A stretch of DNA of 64,000 nucleotides, taken from positions 640,501 to 704,500 of the forward strand of contig JAOTOM010005183.1 of assembly GCA_034440615.1 (NCBI GenBank), written 5' to 3'. Each line of letters opens with the position of its first letter. The stretch's first letter is position 1. Origin of the DNA: Ashinkailepas kermadecensis. Its lineage: Eukaryota > Arthropoda > Thecostraca > Neolepadidae. Both the position numbers and the translations under genes were made by a program. The notes beneath the pieces were generated by a model. The model was not told the DNA's origin, searched no databases, and was given only the letters and a program-made list of their open reading frames with translations. Shown here piece by piece: positions 34,996-46,690 of this stretch.

Positions 34996-35407
34996 CTCGT
35001 GACGTTCTGGCTGTGCATCAGACAGACCTTCACCGTCGATAGCTCGGCCACATCCCGCGGTGTGCAGGGGAGACCGCCGTCGAGCATAGCTACAATTTCC
35101 CGCAGTCGCTGCCGAGTCAGCGGCGCTGGGCCGGGGGTCCTGGCGTGTTTCTCGAGGCGGCGATATGGCGGCGAACGGTGCTGCCTGACTCAGCAGGTCT
35201 GCTGCGCTTCTGAGGACCTGTTGGTGGTGCAGCGAGCCGAGCAGAAAGTCGGCCCGGACGACCTGTTGACGGTGTGCCGACTCGTGATCCGTGCCGGCGT
35301 GGGCTGCACGTGCCGGTGCGGATGTGTGTGTCAGCTCGGAGGGGAGGGGGTATCCGCTCGGCAGGGCCTGTGTCGGTCCGGAACGTCTGCGAATGGGCAG
35401 GCTGCCC

Positions 35408-35640
35408 GGGTCGGTCGTGAGGCTATGTCGGCGATGACCCGGGTCGGTCGTGAGGCTATGTCGGCGATGACCCGGGTCGGTCGTGAGGCTATGTCGGCGA
35501 TGACCCGGGTCGGTCGTGAGGCTATGTCGGCGATGACCCGGGTCGGTCGTGAGGCTATGTCGGCGATGACCCGGGTCGGTCGTGAGGCTGTGTCTGCGAT
35601 GACCCGGGTCGGTCGTGAGGCTATGTCGGCCCGGGTCGGT
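35408..35640 (+). repeat. Minisatellite, 33-bp unit, 7 copies
   Basis: Unit CGGGTCGGTCGTGAGGCTAT plus GTCGGCGATGACC, nearly identical copies; 33 bp gives an 11-residue repeating open frame that I do not consider a gene. Confidence 0.92.
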
Positions 35641-37499
35641 GGTGAGGCTGCCTGCTGCCGCCGCCGATGACGTCGGTCCTGCTTGGTGCGGGCGGACGGC
35701 GCCGACGTGCCCGGCGGTGACGGTCGTGCTGGTGAGCCTAAAGGCGTGGTGTCGCCCGCGGGACGACCGCGGGCGGCGGCGGGTGACGCACGGTCGACAC
35801 GATCGTTACGCGGCCGGTGTGTGGCCATGAGTCGATGCGGCTGCATGTGGTCCGGGCCACCCGCCCGGGCTGGTCGCTACTCTTGGCCCCCTGCTGCGCT
35901 GCCCAATTTACTGGCAATGCATGCGTGTGGTAGCTCTCGTAATGCGGCGGCGTGGAGGATCGGGGCTCAGTTTTCCCCGTAATACTCGTGCTGAGGAAAC
36001 TTCTGAACCGTGCCTGCTGTCGCTTTCAAACTTTGGATGCCTTCCCACAACTTATGGGCGCACATTGTGTTAGACCAGTTCCGTTCCAATCTCTTAAGGT
36101 ACGGAAACTAGTGTAGTTATGTGACGACCTCATATCAATGCGGTTTTTAGATGTACATTGGAACCTGTTTTATAAGCAAGCCATGCAAGATGCCGTCAAA
36201 CGTAAAATACGAATGTGTAGTCAAATGATGAAGCAAAAATGCAAAACTACAAAATGTGATCTCAGATCAGGTCCCTAGGACAATGGAAGGTTGAAAGCAG
36301 AAAACGTTTTCTTTACACATAATTGTTCATTATCATTTTTCCCCCGAAAATCAGTGTGATACATGGTGACAGATGTCCTCTAAAAGTGTTCCAGGTTTCA
36401 AGTCTATATCAGGTCAGGTGACTGAGATAACGCCTGAAACGTCCCGAATGTGCTTCCAGGCGCTCTATAAGCTAAAATACTGACTATTGCGAAATTAAAA
36501 TTACCAAACCAGGATATTTTTGCACGCTGAATTCACTTCTGATGTCATTTGGGGCCAAATATTAGCACTTAAAAGTTAAGATTTGTCTGGAAAATGTGAA
36601 ATGTGACACAAAATTGCAACTTTTGTATTGCTTTTTTGTATCATTTCCAAAGAGGATGGAAATATTTTGTTTTGTCTTCGTGGCACGCGTTTGCCTTTTC
36701 CTGGAGTCATCTCTTCCGAAAATTGTCATCTTCATCTGCGATAGACTTCACCTGAGTGCCATCGACATTTCATCACATATTTCCAAGTATTTGAACTGGA
36801 GATGATCGGAGACCTTCACGTTTGCACGTGTCACCTTTGCACGTGTTAGACTAAGTCTTCAGTTTGCATTTCATGAATATTGAAGCACTGAATTGCATTT
36901 GTTTTACGACCAGGATCCGGGAACTACGGCGATGACGGATGGCCGTGTGCACCCCAACTTTGATCTGCTTGACCTGACCTGGAAGGGCAACCAAAGGATA
37001 ATAGATGCACAATTGTATGTACTCGAACGTTCAAGAATATAGCTGCGTCATGTCGTTCATCACATTTCTCTAACCTTATAACACAAGTTAGTGCGGGGTT
37101 CACATTGACCTCGCCGCACTGCGAGGGCTCAGCCCCCGCTCCAGCGACACCACGGATCCGCTGCCAGCACTGTGAACAGATCCAGCGTACTCAGTAGTAG
37201 CCCGACAATTATGCTGGTCCACGACTTGGGAGGTGGGTGCCGAGAATGAGCCTGAGGCGTGCCGAGTCACAGCTCTCAGACGTGACGAGTGACGGCTCTG
37301 GCGGTACCGACACCACCGACAGACCAGACCAGACCACGTCGCGGTCACCGTGCGGTTAGTCACCATCCTGTCGCCGCTGGGGCGAACATGCCGTCACGCG
37401 TCCACTGGCCGACCGTGCACTCATGCTGTCCTTTCGAGGTGGCTGTTTGCGCTGACTGACCTTCCTGGCGTGACAATGGCGGTGCCAGCCGTCATAGTT

Positions 37500-38430
37500 G
37501 GTTGTCACAACACCGGTGGGGTCACGGTCGGTCACGGGTGGGGGTACAGCCGCTAGACGCGTGCCCCTCACAACACCGGTGAGGTCACGGTCGGTCACAG
37601 GTGGGGGTACAGCCGCTAGACGCGTGCCCCTCACAACACCGGTGAGGTCACGGTCGGTCACGGGTGGGGGTACAGCCGCTAGACGCGTGCCCCTCACAAC
37701 ACCGGTGAGGTCACGGTCGGTTACGGGTTGTGGTACAGCCGCTAGACGCGTGCCCCTCACAACACCGGTGGGGGTACAGCCGCTAGACGCGTGCCCCTCA
37801 CAACACCGGTGAGGTCACGGTCGGTCACGGGTGGGGGTACAGCCGCTAGACGCGTGCCCCTCACAACACCGGTGGGGTCACGGTCGGTCACAGGTGGGGG
37901 TACAGCCGCTAGACGCGTGCCCCTCACAACACCGGTGGGGTCACGGTCGGTCACGGGTGGGGGTACAGCCGCTAGACGCGTGCCCCTCACAACACCGGTG
38001 GGGTCACAGTTGGTCACATATGGGGGTACAGACGCTAGGCAGGTGCCCCTCAACACCGGTGGGGTCACGGTCGGTCACGGGTGGGGGTACAGCCGCTAGA
38101 CGCGTGCCCCTCACAACACCGGTGGGGTCGCGGTCGGTCACAGGTGGGCGTACGGATGCCAGTCTGGTGCCCTCTCACAACACCGGTGGGGTCACGGTCG
38201 GTCACAGGTGGGCGTACGGATGCCAGTCTGGTTCCCTCTCACAACACCGGTGGGGTCACGGTCGGTCACAGGTGGGCGTACGGATGCCAGTCTGGTTCCC
38301 TCTCACAACACCGGTGGGGTCACGGTCGGTCACGGGTGGGGGTACGGATGCCAGTCTGGTTCCCTCTCACAACACCGGTGGGGTCACGGTCGGTCACGGG
38401 TGGGGGTACGGACGCCAGACGGGTGCTCTC
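37500..38430 (+). repeat. Minisatellite, 63-bp unit, about 15 copies, two subtypes
   Basis: Unit ACAACACCGGTGGGGTCACG plus GTCGGTCACGGGTGGGGGTA, followed by either CAGCCGCTAGACGCGTGCCC (left copies) or CGGATGCCAGTCTGGTTCCC (right copies). The subtypes are segregated left and right of about 38140, with a shortened unit near 37765. Confidence 0.94.
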
Positions 38431-38967
38431 GGGACCGACCAGTAGTGCACGCTGGGTGGACGGATAAACGGCGAGCTTACTGCACCCGGTGATCGAGTGG
38501 ACGGTGCACAGCTCGACCCCTCGTGTTCACCTGCGTCGGGCCGGTTCGTCCCCGCTCAGCGCTCTGTGATATCATTTCCCAGATGTGTGTTTTGGTTGAA
38601 CGGGGGAGTGGATAAATACCGAGAGGTTTTTGTTTCGATTTTTGTAGACCTACTCTGCCTTGTCAATATCCTTCAAGAAAACAGATCTGTCACCATTGTA
38701 GCAGGGGACGATTATAATGATCATTGGAAATTGAGAGTTCGAAAAGTCCGTCTGAATAGACTGCTAAAAAGATATTGTGGATCATTGAAGAACCATGTGA
38801 TGCAGTGCACCAGCGTATCTAGTGTACACACCGGTTTTGCATCGTTCCTGTGAAGCCGGACGTATTCATTCCTTTTAAATGGAGTAATGACTACAGTGTA
38901 TGCCATTTTCCCCTCAGCTGTGGGGGGGGAGGTGAGTTTACAGGCATGCCGGACCTGTATTTACAGG

Positions 38968-39092
38968 TAATTTGCGCCGCCTGTAACGCGAGTGGTTTTG
39001 CAAGCAAATCTAAGGCAAGTGTGCATTGAGGTCCTTTGCACCGCCTGTAATGCTAGTGGGTTTTGCAAGCAAATCTAAGGCAAGTGCATTTA
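38968..39092 (+). repeat. Tandem duplication, about 67-bp unit, two copies
   Basis: GCCGCCTGTAACGCGAGTGG and ACCGCCTGTAATGCTAGTGG each precede TTTTGCAAGCAAATCTAAGG. Confidence 0.8.
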
Positions 39093-39454
39093 CGTTAAAG
39101 GAGACTTATATTAGTGTATGTGACGTTAGGGTGCTGGAAGTGAGGGCTGGGCGGGGGACATTTTCCGGATGTTTAGCGTTTTAGTTTTACTTTACTCCTC
39201 CGCAAGGCAGTGTAATTGGGGCGTGGAAGGGTTGGCGAGAAAGTTCGGTTTGCCAGTGTGCCGATATTAGCCACTCTTGTCGAACAACACCGAGGGGTCT
39301 TTACCGTGCGGACAATGAGGTAATTGTCCACACCGTCTATCACGCCGGCTGCGGTGTGTTAGTTGTTAGTCGTCGGTTAGTAGCAGCATGCTTTCATGCA
39401 GGGTTGTGTGTGAGGTTAGTACGGTGTTTTGCAATCCAGCTCATCCGCGTTCGT

Positions 39455-39650
39455 TGTACCTCTGGGTAACCGTTTACGTCAGGAATTGCAATGGAAATCG
39501 GCTCATCGACTTCCGATGGCACCTCTGGGTAATCGTTTTACGTTGTGCATTTTTGGGGGAGTCGGCTCATCAAAGTCCGAAGGCACCGCTAGGTAGCAAT
39601 TGATTCCGAATGGGAAAGCGAATCGGCTCATGTACGTCCGATGCCATTCG
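39455..39650 (+). repeat. Degenerate about 65-bp tandem repeat, three copies
   Basis: AATCGGCTCATCGACTTCCG, AGTCGGCTCATCAAAGTCCG and AATCGGCTCATGTACGTCCG each lead a copy. It lies next to the 3' end of the - strand LINE and could be its 3' untranslated repeat. Confidence 0.65.
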
Positions 39651-42060
39651 TGAATAGCTATTTACATTATTTATACGAATGTATTCGCGGACATGCAGTG
39701 TGTGTCGGCGTGTCGAAGTGTGTGTTGGTGGTGTGGTGTCTACAATGCCCCTCCCAGGTGGTGTACAGATAGCCAAATAGTAATTGAAGGAGTTCTGGCT
39801 GCTTGTCACCCAGAAGCGATGGAAGCGAGAGGATGATGCCCCATTTTTGGCAGAAGGCCTTAAGTGGTTGTCTTTGAGCGTCAAGGCTACTCCAGTCCAG
39901 CAGGATGCGGCCTATGCTTAATGTGGTGGTGCAGGTGTCGCAGTGAGGTGTTGTATGGTGGTCATCCTCTAGTTCAGGCTGTGTTAGTTGTATGCAACCA
40001 GCTCTAAATCTAGTGAGGATAACTTCCTTTTGACGGTGTGATGAGTCTCATGCGTTCCATGTGCATTGCGTTGGTTTGATGTTATGGGTGTGGTTGAAAC
40101 GGTGAGGTGTAGAGTTGTGTTGTGTCCATGTGTTCTGGTGATGCTTAGGTATGTGGCGTTGTAGGCGTGCTTTGCAACCGTCTACCGAATATTCCGTGTT
40201 GGGATAAATGGTCGATGTTCAAGCTTGCTTTGCCAGCCCGTTTGCTTGCTCGTTTCCTTGAATGTTGACGTGACCCGGCATCCAGAGGAAGGAGAAGTTG
40301 TTTACGTTGCGCGCCACGGTTTGTTGGATTCGATCAATGATTGGATGTGGGCAGTCGTGTGTGTTGGTAACTGACTGAAGGACTGATTTGGAATCTGAAC
40401 AAATTACTACGTTGCTCGTTTTGCGCATTTTTAGAACGGAGATTGCGGCCAGAATAGGCAGTGCTTCAGCGGTGTAGATGGAAAAGTTATCCGGTAGACG
40501 TTTGGAAAGCTTGGTCCAGTGATGCCGATTCCTACTTTGACCTCGTGTTTCGAGGTGTTTTGCCATTGATGAGATCGGCGAGTTGTTGAAGGTGCCAATA
40601 ATTTCCACCGATGTGATATCTTATTTATTTCCCGAGAGCAAGTACTCAACCTTTGGTTGACTGAGGGTCCAGAATAGCCTTGTGGGCGGTCGAGCTGCAG
40701 TTAGTCGTCATTGTGAATTGAAGATTTGAAAGAGCCGTGGCAATTTGAACACTAAATGATGGCAGTTGGCGCCCAAACCAGCTCCTGTCGTATCTGTCAG
40801 GCTGAAAGCATCGCTGTGGCGGGTGATTTTTAATGGACTTGATTTCAATGTAGTAGCTGTACAGCTGCTCAGTCCTGAAACGGAGGGGAGGCATGCCTGA
40901 GTCTATGCGATTGCCCTTTGACAATCAAGAGGTCCACCATGGCGTAGATGGGCGGGGATGGCCGAGTGGTTAAGGTGTTGAGCTCTGGGTGCCAAAGGTC
41001 TCGGGTTCAGCACTCGCACCACTCGGGACATTTCCCAATCCCGCGGCCCACCGGCGAAACAGTGTGGCCCGGCGCTATTTGCCGTGATCGTGCATAAAGT
41101 GCGTCGAGAACCACCGAATAAACAAACAAGCACAAACAAACAAACAAACAAACTCATGGCGTAGATGCCTTTTTCTAGGTTTATTACTTTTCGGGATTGA
41201 GTATTGTGCTGTTGAGCTGATGGCCCTGAGTATAGTTTTCATTTTGCTGTTGTTTGATATCGCAAGGCTGAGGTCCACCTGATCCTCGAATTTTGTCCAG
41301 TCTGTTTTTTTTGTCAAGTTCCATGATGATCTGAATAGTTTGGTGTGGCGGATAGCGTCCGTGCTGAACCTAATTGCGATTGGGTAGGGATCGTTCAGCC
41401 CGGGGCTGTCTGAGACTGACCAGTCAAATAGTGAGCTTAATCGTTGGGAGCAGCACGTTAAGTCAATGCAGCTGTCCGAACCGCCCAAGGTAGGGTTTTG
41501 GCGGGTGGCGGCCCCGGTGTTAAGAAGTACTAAATTGTGGTCTGAGATAAACTAGTTTATTTTGCGGCTTTTAGTGTTCGTCTGGTTGATTCCCCAGGAG
41601 GGGTGGTTTGTATTAATGTCTCCCATAATGAGAACTGATAGAAGAGCCTGAAGCAGCAAGTCGTTAAGCTCCTGTGGTGTCCGTGTTGCAGCTGATGGCG
41701 AGATGTCTAGTGAGATGACAGTGGTTTGACAATTTTCGCTTACTCGACGGTGAGATATGCTGTTAGCTATGAGTATGGCTGCGCCCCATTTCAGAGTTGA
41801 CCGTTTACGTCCTCGACATGCCAAGTGAAACCTGAGGTACTTCTCCAAATAGAGTCGAGTCTCAAAAATTTGTTCTTGGTGTGCGGCTTTTAATGGCTTT
41901 TGTTGTAGGAATTATTAGTTAAACTCTTTGAATTTGCTCGGAATACCAATGGTATTCCACTGGGGGAAGAGGCCCATTGCCGAAGGTGATCAGTGTCTGT
42001 TGGTGTTCCCATATAGTGGTAGTGTCGGTATCGTGTAGCGGGGAAAGTGTGATTCGATGA
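39650..42060 (-). pseudogene. Dead, internally deleted non-LTR retrotransposon (endonuclease + RNase H, RT missing)
   Basis: On the - strand from about 41970 a degenerate endonuclease/exonuclease/phosphatase domain reads QWNTIGIPSKFKEF, AILIANSISHRR, LIMGDINTNHPSWGINQTN and later DSPGLNDPYPIAIRFST. It passes through KPRKRHLRHGGPLDCQRAI (split by a SINE) to a region lacking any reverse-transcriptase core. RNase H remnants follow: KVGIGITGPSFPN (about 40530), then after a frameshift FSIYTAEALPILAAI, VVICSDSKSVLQSV and MPGHVNIQGNEQANGLAKQA. The final catalytic Asp of A-D-x-L-A is Asn. Downstream, VILTRFRAGCIQLTQPEL and HCDTC match the C-terminal domain of RNase H-bearing LINEs. I/Jockey-like; boundaries approximate. 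Confidence 0.82.
40951..41154 (+). mobile_element. Full-length tRNA-derived SINE (204 bp) nested in the LINE
   Basis: The tRNA-like head has A-box TGGCCGAGTGG (40959-40969) and B-box-like GGTTCAGCACT (41004-41014), resembling tRNA-Ser/Leu; the body includes CCACCGGCGAAACAGTGTGG; the tail is AATAAAC(AAAC)n. It is flanked by CATGGCGTAGATG at 40938-40950 and 41155-41167, an exact 13-bp TSD. Shorter copies are at 17304-17347 and 22901-22983. Confidence 0.9.
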
Positions 42061-42241
42061 ATGGTGAGGGTAGCGTGTGTTGAGTCAGACAGGACTGGTT
42101 GCCGCGTTCTGGTGGTACGGGCTTTTGTTGGAGGGGGCGGGAGGGGATAATGGACTATGTGGAGATGGGTGCGGGTTTTGCGCTTGGGAGGCGAAGTAGG
42201 TCCGGTCGGGATTTGATCGGTAGGGATTGTAGGCTCTGTCT

Positions 42242-43985
42242 GGATGGACTTGGCAGGTGTGGTGGGCTCGGTCTGGTTGGACTTGGCAGGTGTGGTGGCT
42301 CGGTCTGGATGGACTTGGCAGGCGTGGTGGCTCGGTCTGGATGGACTTGGCAGGTGTGGTGGCTCGGTCTGGATGGACTTGGCAGGCGTGGTGGCTCGGT
42401 CTGGTTGGACTTCGCAGGTGTGGTGGGCTCGGTCTGGTTGGACTTGGCAGGTGTGGTGGGCTCGGTCTGGTTGGACTTGGCAGGTGTGGTGGGCTCGGTC
42501 TGGATGGACTTGGCAGGTGTGGTGGGCTCGGTCTGGTTGGACTTGGCAGGCGTTGTGGGCTCGGTCTGGATGGACTTGGCAGGCGTGGTGGGCTCGGTCT
42601 GGATGGACTTGGCAGGCGTGGTGGGCTCGGTCTGGATGGACTTGGCAGGTGTGGTGGCTCGGTCTGGTTGGACTTGGCAGGCGTGGTGGCTCGGTCTGGA
42701 TGGACTTGGCAGGTGTGGTGGGCTCGGTCTGGTTGGACTTGGCAGGTGTGGTGGCTCGGTCTGGTTGGACTTGGCAGGTGTGGTGGCTCGGTCTGGTTGG
42801 ACTTGGCAGGTGTGGTGGCTCGGTCTGGATGGACTTGGCAGGTGTGGTGGCTCGGTCTGGATGGACTTGGCAGGCGTTGTGGGCTCGGTCTGGATGGACT
42901 TGGCAGGTGTGGTGGCTCGGTCTGGATGGACTTGGCAGGTGTGGTGGCTCGGTCTGGATGGACTTGGCAGGTGTGGTGGGCTCGGTCTGGTTGGACTTGG
43001 CAGGTGTGGTGGCTCGGTCTGGTTGGACTTGGCAGGTGTGGTGGCTCGGTCTGGATGGACTTGGCAGGCGTGGTGGGCTCGGTCTGGATGGACTTGGCAG
43101 GTGTGGTGGGCTCGGTCTGGATGGACTTGGCAGGCGTGGTGGGCTCGGTCTGGATGGACTTGGCAGGTGTGGTGGCTCGGTCTGGATGGACTTGGCAGGT
43201 GTGGTGGCTCGGTCTGGATGGACTTGGCAGGTGTGGTGGGCTCGGTCTGGATGGACTTGGCAGGTGTGGTGGCTCGGTCTGGATGGACTTGGCAGGTGTG
43301 GTGGCTCGGTCTGGATGGACTTGGCAGGTGTGGTGGCTCGGTCTGGATGGACTTGGCAGGTGTGGTGGCTCGGTCTGGTTGGACTTGGCAGGTGTGGTGG
43401 CTCGGTCTGGTTGGACTTGGCAGGTGTGGTGGCTCGGTCTGGATGGACTTGGCAGGTGTGGTGGCTCGGTCTGGATGGACTTGGCAGGTGTGGTGGGCTC
43501 GGTCTGGATGGACTTGGCAGCGTGGTGGGCTCGGGTCTGGATGGACTTGGCAGGTGTGGTGGCTCGGTCTGGATGGACTTGGCAGGTGTGGTGGCTCGGT
43601 CTGGTTGGACTTGGCAGGTGTGGTGGGCTCGGTCTGGATGGACTTGGCAGGTGTGGTGGCTCGGTCTGGTTGGACTTGGCAGGTGTGGTGGCTCGGTCTG
43701 GATGGACTTGGCAGGTGTGGTGGCTCGGTCTGGATGGACTTGGCAGGTGTGGTGGCTCGGTTGGATGTAGGTGTTGGGCTCGGTCTGGATGGACTTGGCA
43801 GGTGTGGTGGCTCGGTCTGGATGGACTTGGCAGGTGTGGTGGCTCGGTCTGGATGGACTTGGCAGGTGTGGTGGCTCGGTCTGGTTGGACTTGGCAGGTG
43901 TGGTGGCTCGGTCTGGATGGACTTGGCAGGTGTGGTGGCTCGGTCTGGATGGACTTGGCAGGTGTGGTGGCTCGGTCTGTCAGCT
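42242..43985 (+). repeat. Minisatellite, 32/33-bp unit, about 54 copies
   Basis: Unit CTCGGTCTGGATGGACTTGG plus CAGGTGTGGTGG, with optional extra G (33 bp), ATGG/TTGG and TGTG/CGTG variants. One rearranged unit lies near 43760. The 1-bp length difference mixes frames, so 500-700-codon open frames exist on both strands. Not a gene. Confidence 0.95.
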
Positions 43986-44805
43986 GGGAGCACATTATTG
44001 TGCTTCATGTTGCCTTCCAGGCACCGGAGAATGTCGGACGGGCTGACTGCCGCAGTCACAAATGCCTTCTATGCCGTCGGCTTCTTCAGCTGCTGGCTGC
44101 CGACCGTGCGGCTATTCTTGTTCGATGGCTGTGGCGAGGCGGGGTGGGTCGGCCGGCCAGTCTGATTGTCCGCTGCAGTGGTAATGATCGGCGTGTGTTG
44201 TGTACTGCGGCTGCACGACGCGCCCTCGCAGCCGGTCCATCGAGCCGAATGTTGCCGCGCGCTCAATGCCAAGCTGCCGGCTCGGAGCGGTACCGAAATA
44301 CAATGATAGCCGCGTCAACGGCGAGCGTGTGGCGCTTCACGAGTCCCTGTAATTAGAGATGCGATGGATCGGCGTGGAATGATCGGCTTTGTGATTGGGC
44401 CCGTAGGCCCTTTGGCCCGTGGGCTAGTCCCAGCGCTCCTCGGCACTCAGCGCAACGTGTTCCCTGAATGGCTGGGCTGCAGCGTCAGCACCGGTGTGTG
44501 GTGGCAGCCGCCATGGCCACAACTCACCGACCAGCCGCGCGTTGAAGCCGCTCTCACCGAGGGGCTGCAGCACTACCAATGGACTTCTCCGGCCGAAACC
44601 CAACCCCTCACCCAATCTGCATGTGCGTGCATGGATTTGTCCGGACGTGAACCATGTGGTTCGCCATGTGAGTCGACGTGACGAGCCACGCGAGTGAGCT
44701 TCGACTGCCGACGCCAGGAAGAAGATGTCAGCCAGTCGGCACTAGCTGCCGAAGCTGGCGACCGAGTCTTAACTCGTGTCCGCCCGCTAGTAAACTGTGC
44801 CAGCC

Positions 44806-44978
44806 GGCCGCAGTTTTGGACAGCGGCGGTTCAGTTTGGCACGGCCGCAGTTTTGGACAGCGGCGGTTCGGTTTGACGGCCCAGTTTTGAGCGGTTCGGT
44901 TTGGAGGTTTTGGACAGCGGCGGTTCAGTTTGGCACGGCCGCAGTTTTGGACAGCGGCGGTTCGGTTTGGCACGGCCG
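44806..44978 (+). repeat. Minisatellite, 37-bp unit, about 4.5 copies
   Basis: GGCCGCAGTTTTGGACAGCG plus GCGGTTCAGTTTGGCAC, with a shortened degenerate copy in the middle (about 44880-44910). Confidence 0.88.
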
Positions 44979-45508
44979 GCGTCACGGAGGTCAGTGGCGG
45001 TGACGTGTCACGTGCTCACGACACGACAGCTAGCGCCGGTGGCACAGGTGTGGGCCGCTATCGGGTCTGATCAGGTCCGGCCGGCTTCGGCTGCGTCATT
45101 AGGGTAATAGCCAGCCGACCGAGTCGTGTGGTGACCGAATGCACGCGCGCACGTCACTGCATCACGGCTGCTCCGGCTTTGGGCCGCACGATTGTGCCAC
45201 GTCTGTCTGACGGTGGCCTGCGGCCTGGTCGTTTGGTTTGATGCTGCTGGTGGCACAGTAGAATTGACCTCTCAGTTCTGCTGGGTTGAGATCTGCGTAC
45301 AGTCCCGTTGGAGGAGCCGCCGGTGTCGCGTACGCTACTCAGTAGCCATCATTCCGACTGCTCCTGTCGTCAACAATTTGCGATGGCGTTGTGCTTCCGT
45401 CACGTGCACACGCTCATCAGCCTTGCCGTGTGCATCATAATAGCGTGCCATTATGAAATGAGGAGTGCTTATCGTCGCGTGACCGACTTGGCGATGTTTG
45501 TCTCGGCC

Positions 45509-45723
45509 GACCAGGAATGTGCCACATCGCAGCCGTTCCCAGCTGACCAGGAATGTGCCACATCGCAGCCGGTCCCAGCTGACCAGGAATGTGCCACATC
45601 ACAGCCGTTCCCAGCTGACTAGGATTGTGCCACATCGCAGCCGGTCCCAGCTGACCAGGAATGTGCCACATCGCAGCCGGTCCCAGCTGACCAGGAATGT
45701 GCCACATCGCAGCCGGTCCCAGC
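45509..45723 (+). repeat. Minisatellite, 36-bp unit, 6 copies
   Basis: GACCAGGAATGTGCCACATC plus GCAGCCGGTCCCAGCT. One copy has GACTAGGATT, which breaks the + frame. Confidence 0.93.
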
Positions 45724-46119
45724 GTCGCCTTGTGCCCGGTCCACCAGCAGCGTGCGGCCCTCCGTCCCCCACACCTGCAGACCTCGGCTAGCTATTGATT
45801 CGGCCGTCGTCCGGATGTCGCCGAGACACCGCCGAGTGCCGTGCGTCGTCGGCCGATGACTCGGAGCGAGTGGGAAGAGAGGCGACCCTGCTGAGCCGCC
45901 TCGCGAGACAGGACGTGGCCGACAACTGCGGACTCGCCTCAATGGACCCGTCTCCTCCGACCGCCACCACTTGGCTATGCTGGCCTATTGGAGCAGACTA
46001 GTGGGCAGTTATTGCGATCCAGCTGTTCCGGTGTAGGGTTCGCTATGCTATGATCCCGCTGTGTCGGTGTAGGGTTGAGGTTTGGTCCATGAAAGCCCAA
46101 GGCGGAGCTGCACGGCCCC

Positions 46120-46372
46120 CCATTGGTCCGCTGACGTCATGTGCCGCAGTTACGGAGCTGCCCCCCCCCCGCTGGTCCGCTGACGTCATGTGCCGCAGTT
46201 ACGGAATTTTCCCCCGCTGGTCCGCTGACGTCATGTGCCGCAGTTACGGAGCTGCCCCCCGCTGTTCCGCTGACGTCATGTGCCGCAGTTACGGAGCTGC
46301 CCCACACCCCCGCTGGTCCGCTGACGTCATGTGCCGCAGTTGCGCTGCATCAGCTACCTGGCAGTGACGTCA
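46120..46372 (+). promoter_or_regulatory. Tandem CRE array: about 46-bp repeat, five units each with TGACGTCA, plus a sixth site
   Basis: TGACGTCA is exact at 46132, 46181, 46226, 46271, 46322 and 46365. The repeat unit is CATTGGTCCG or CGCTGGTCCG, then CTGACGTCATGTGCCGCAGT and TACGGAGCTG with a variable C run. Every CRE is intact while the C run and flanks vary. Whether it acts as an enhancer is not shown. Confidence 0.7.
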
Positions 46373-46469
46373 CGCGTGATGTCACGTTCGCCGACTGCGG
46401 CCACTGGGTCCGCCGTCCAGTTCTGGCGGCCGGCTATCGACCCGGCCGGCCCTGTGTGCAGCGAATGTT

Positions 46470-46690
46470 ATGGCAACTAGGTCGGCGTACCTGGTGTGCC
46501 CGGAGTAGCCTGCGACGTACCTGGTGTACCCGGAGTAGCCTGCGACGGACCTGGTGTACCCGGAGTAGCCCGCGACGGACCTGGTGTGCCCGGAGTAGCC
46601 CGCGACGGACCTGGTGTACCCGGAGTAGCCTGCGGCGTATCTGGTGTACCCGGAGTAGCCTGCGACGGACCTGATGTACCTGGGGTGGCT
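46470..46690 (+). repeat. Minisatellite, 30-bp unit, 7 copies
   Basis: Unit GGACCTGGTGTACCCGGAGT plus AGCCTGCGAC; substitutions at a few fixed positions. Confidence 0.92.

Noticed and set aside
40951..41025. tRNA-Ser/Leu-like gene
   Set aside because: A- and B-boxes are present, but the sequence continues into a SINE body with an AAAC tail and TSD, with dispersed copies; the acceptor stem is not closed.
42085..44356. Overlapping open frames of 500-700 codons on both strands
   Set aside because: They are the translation of the 32/33-bp minisatellite; no domain and no independent coding evidence.
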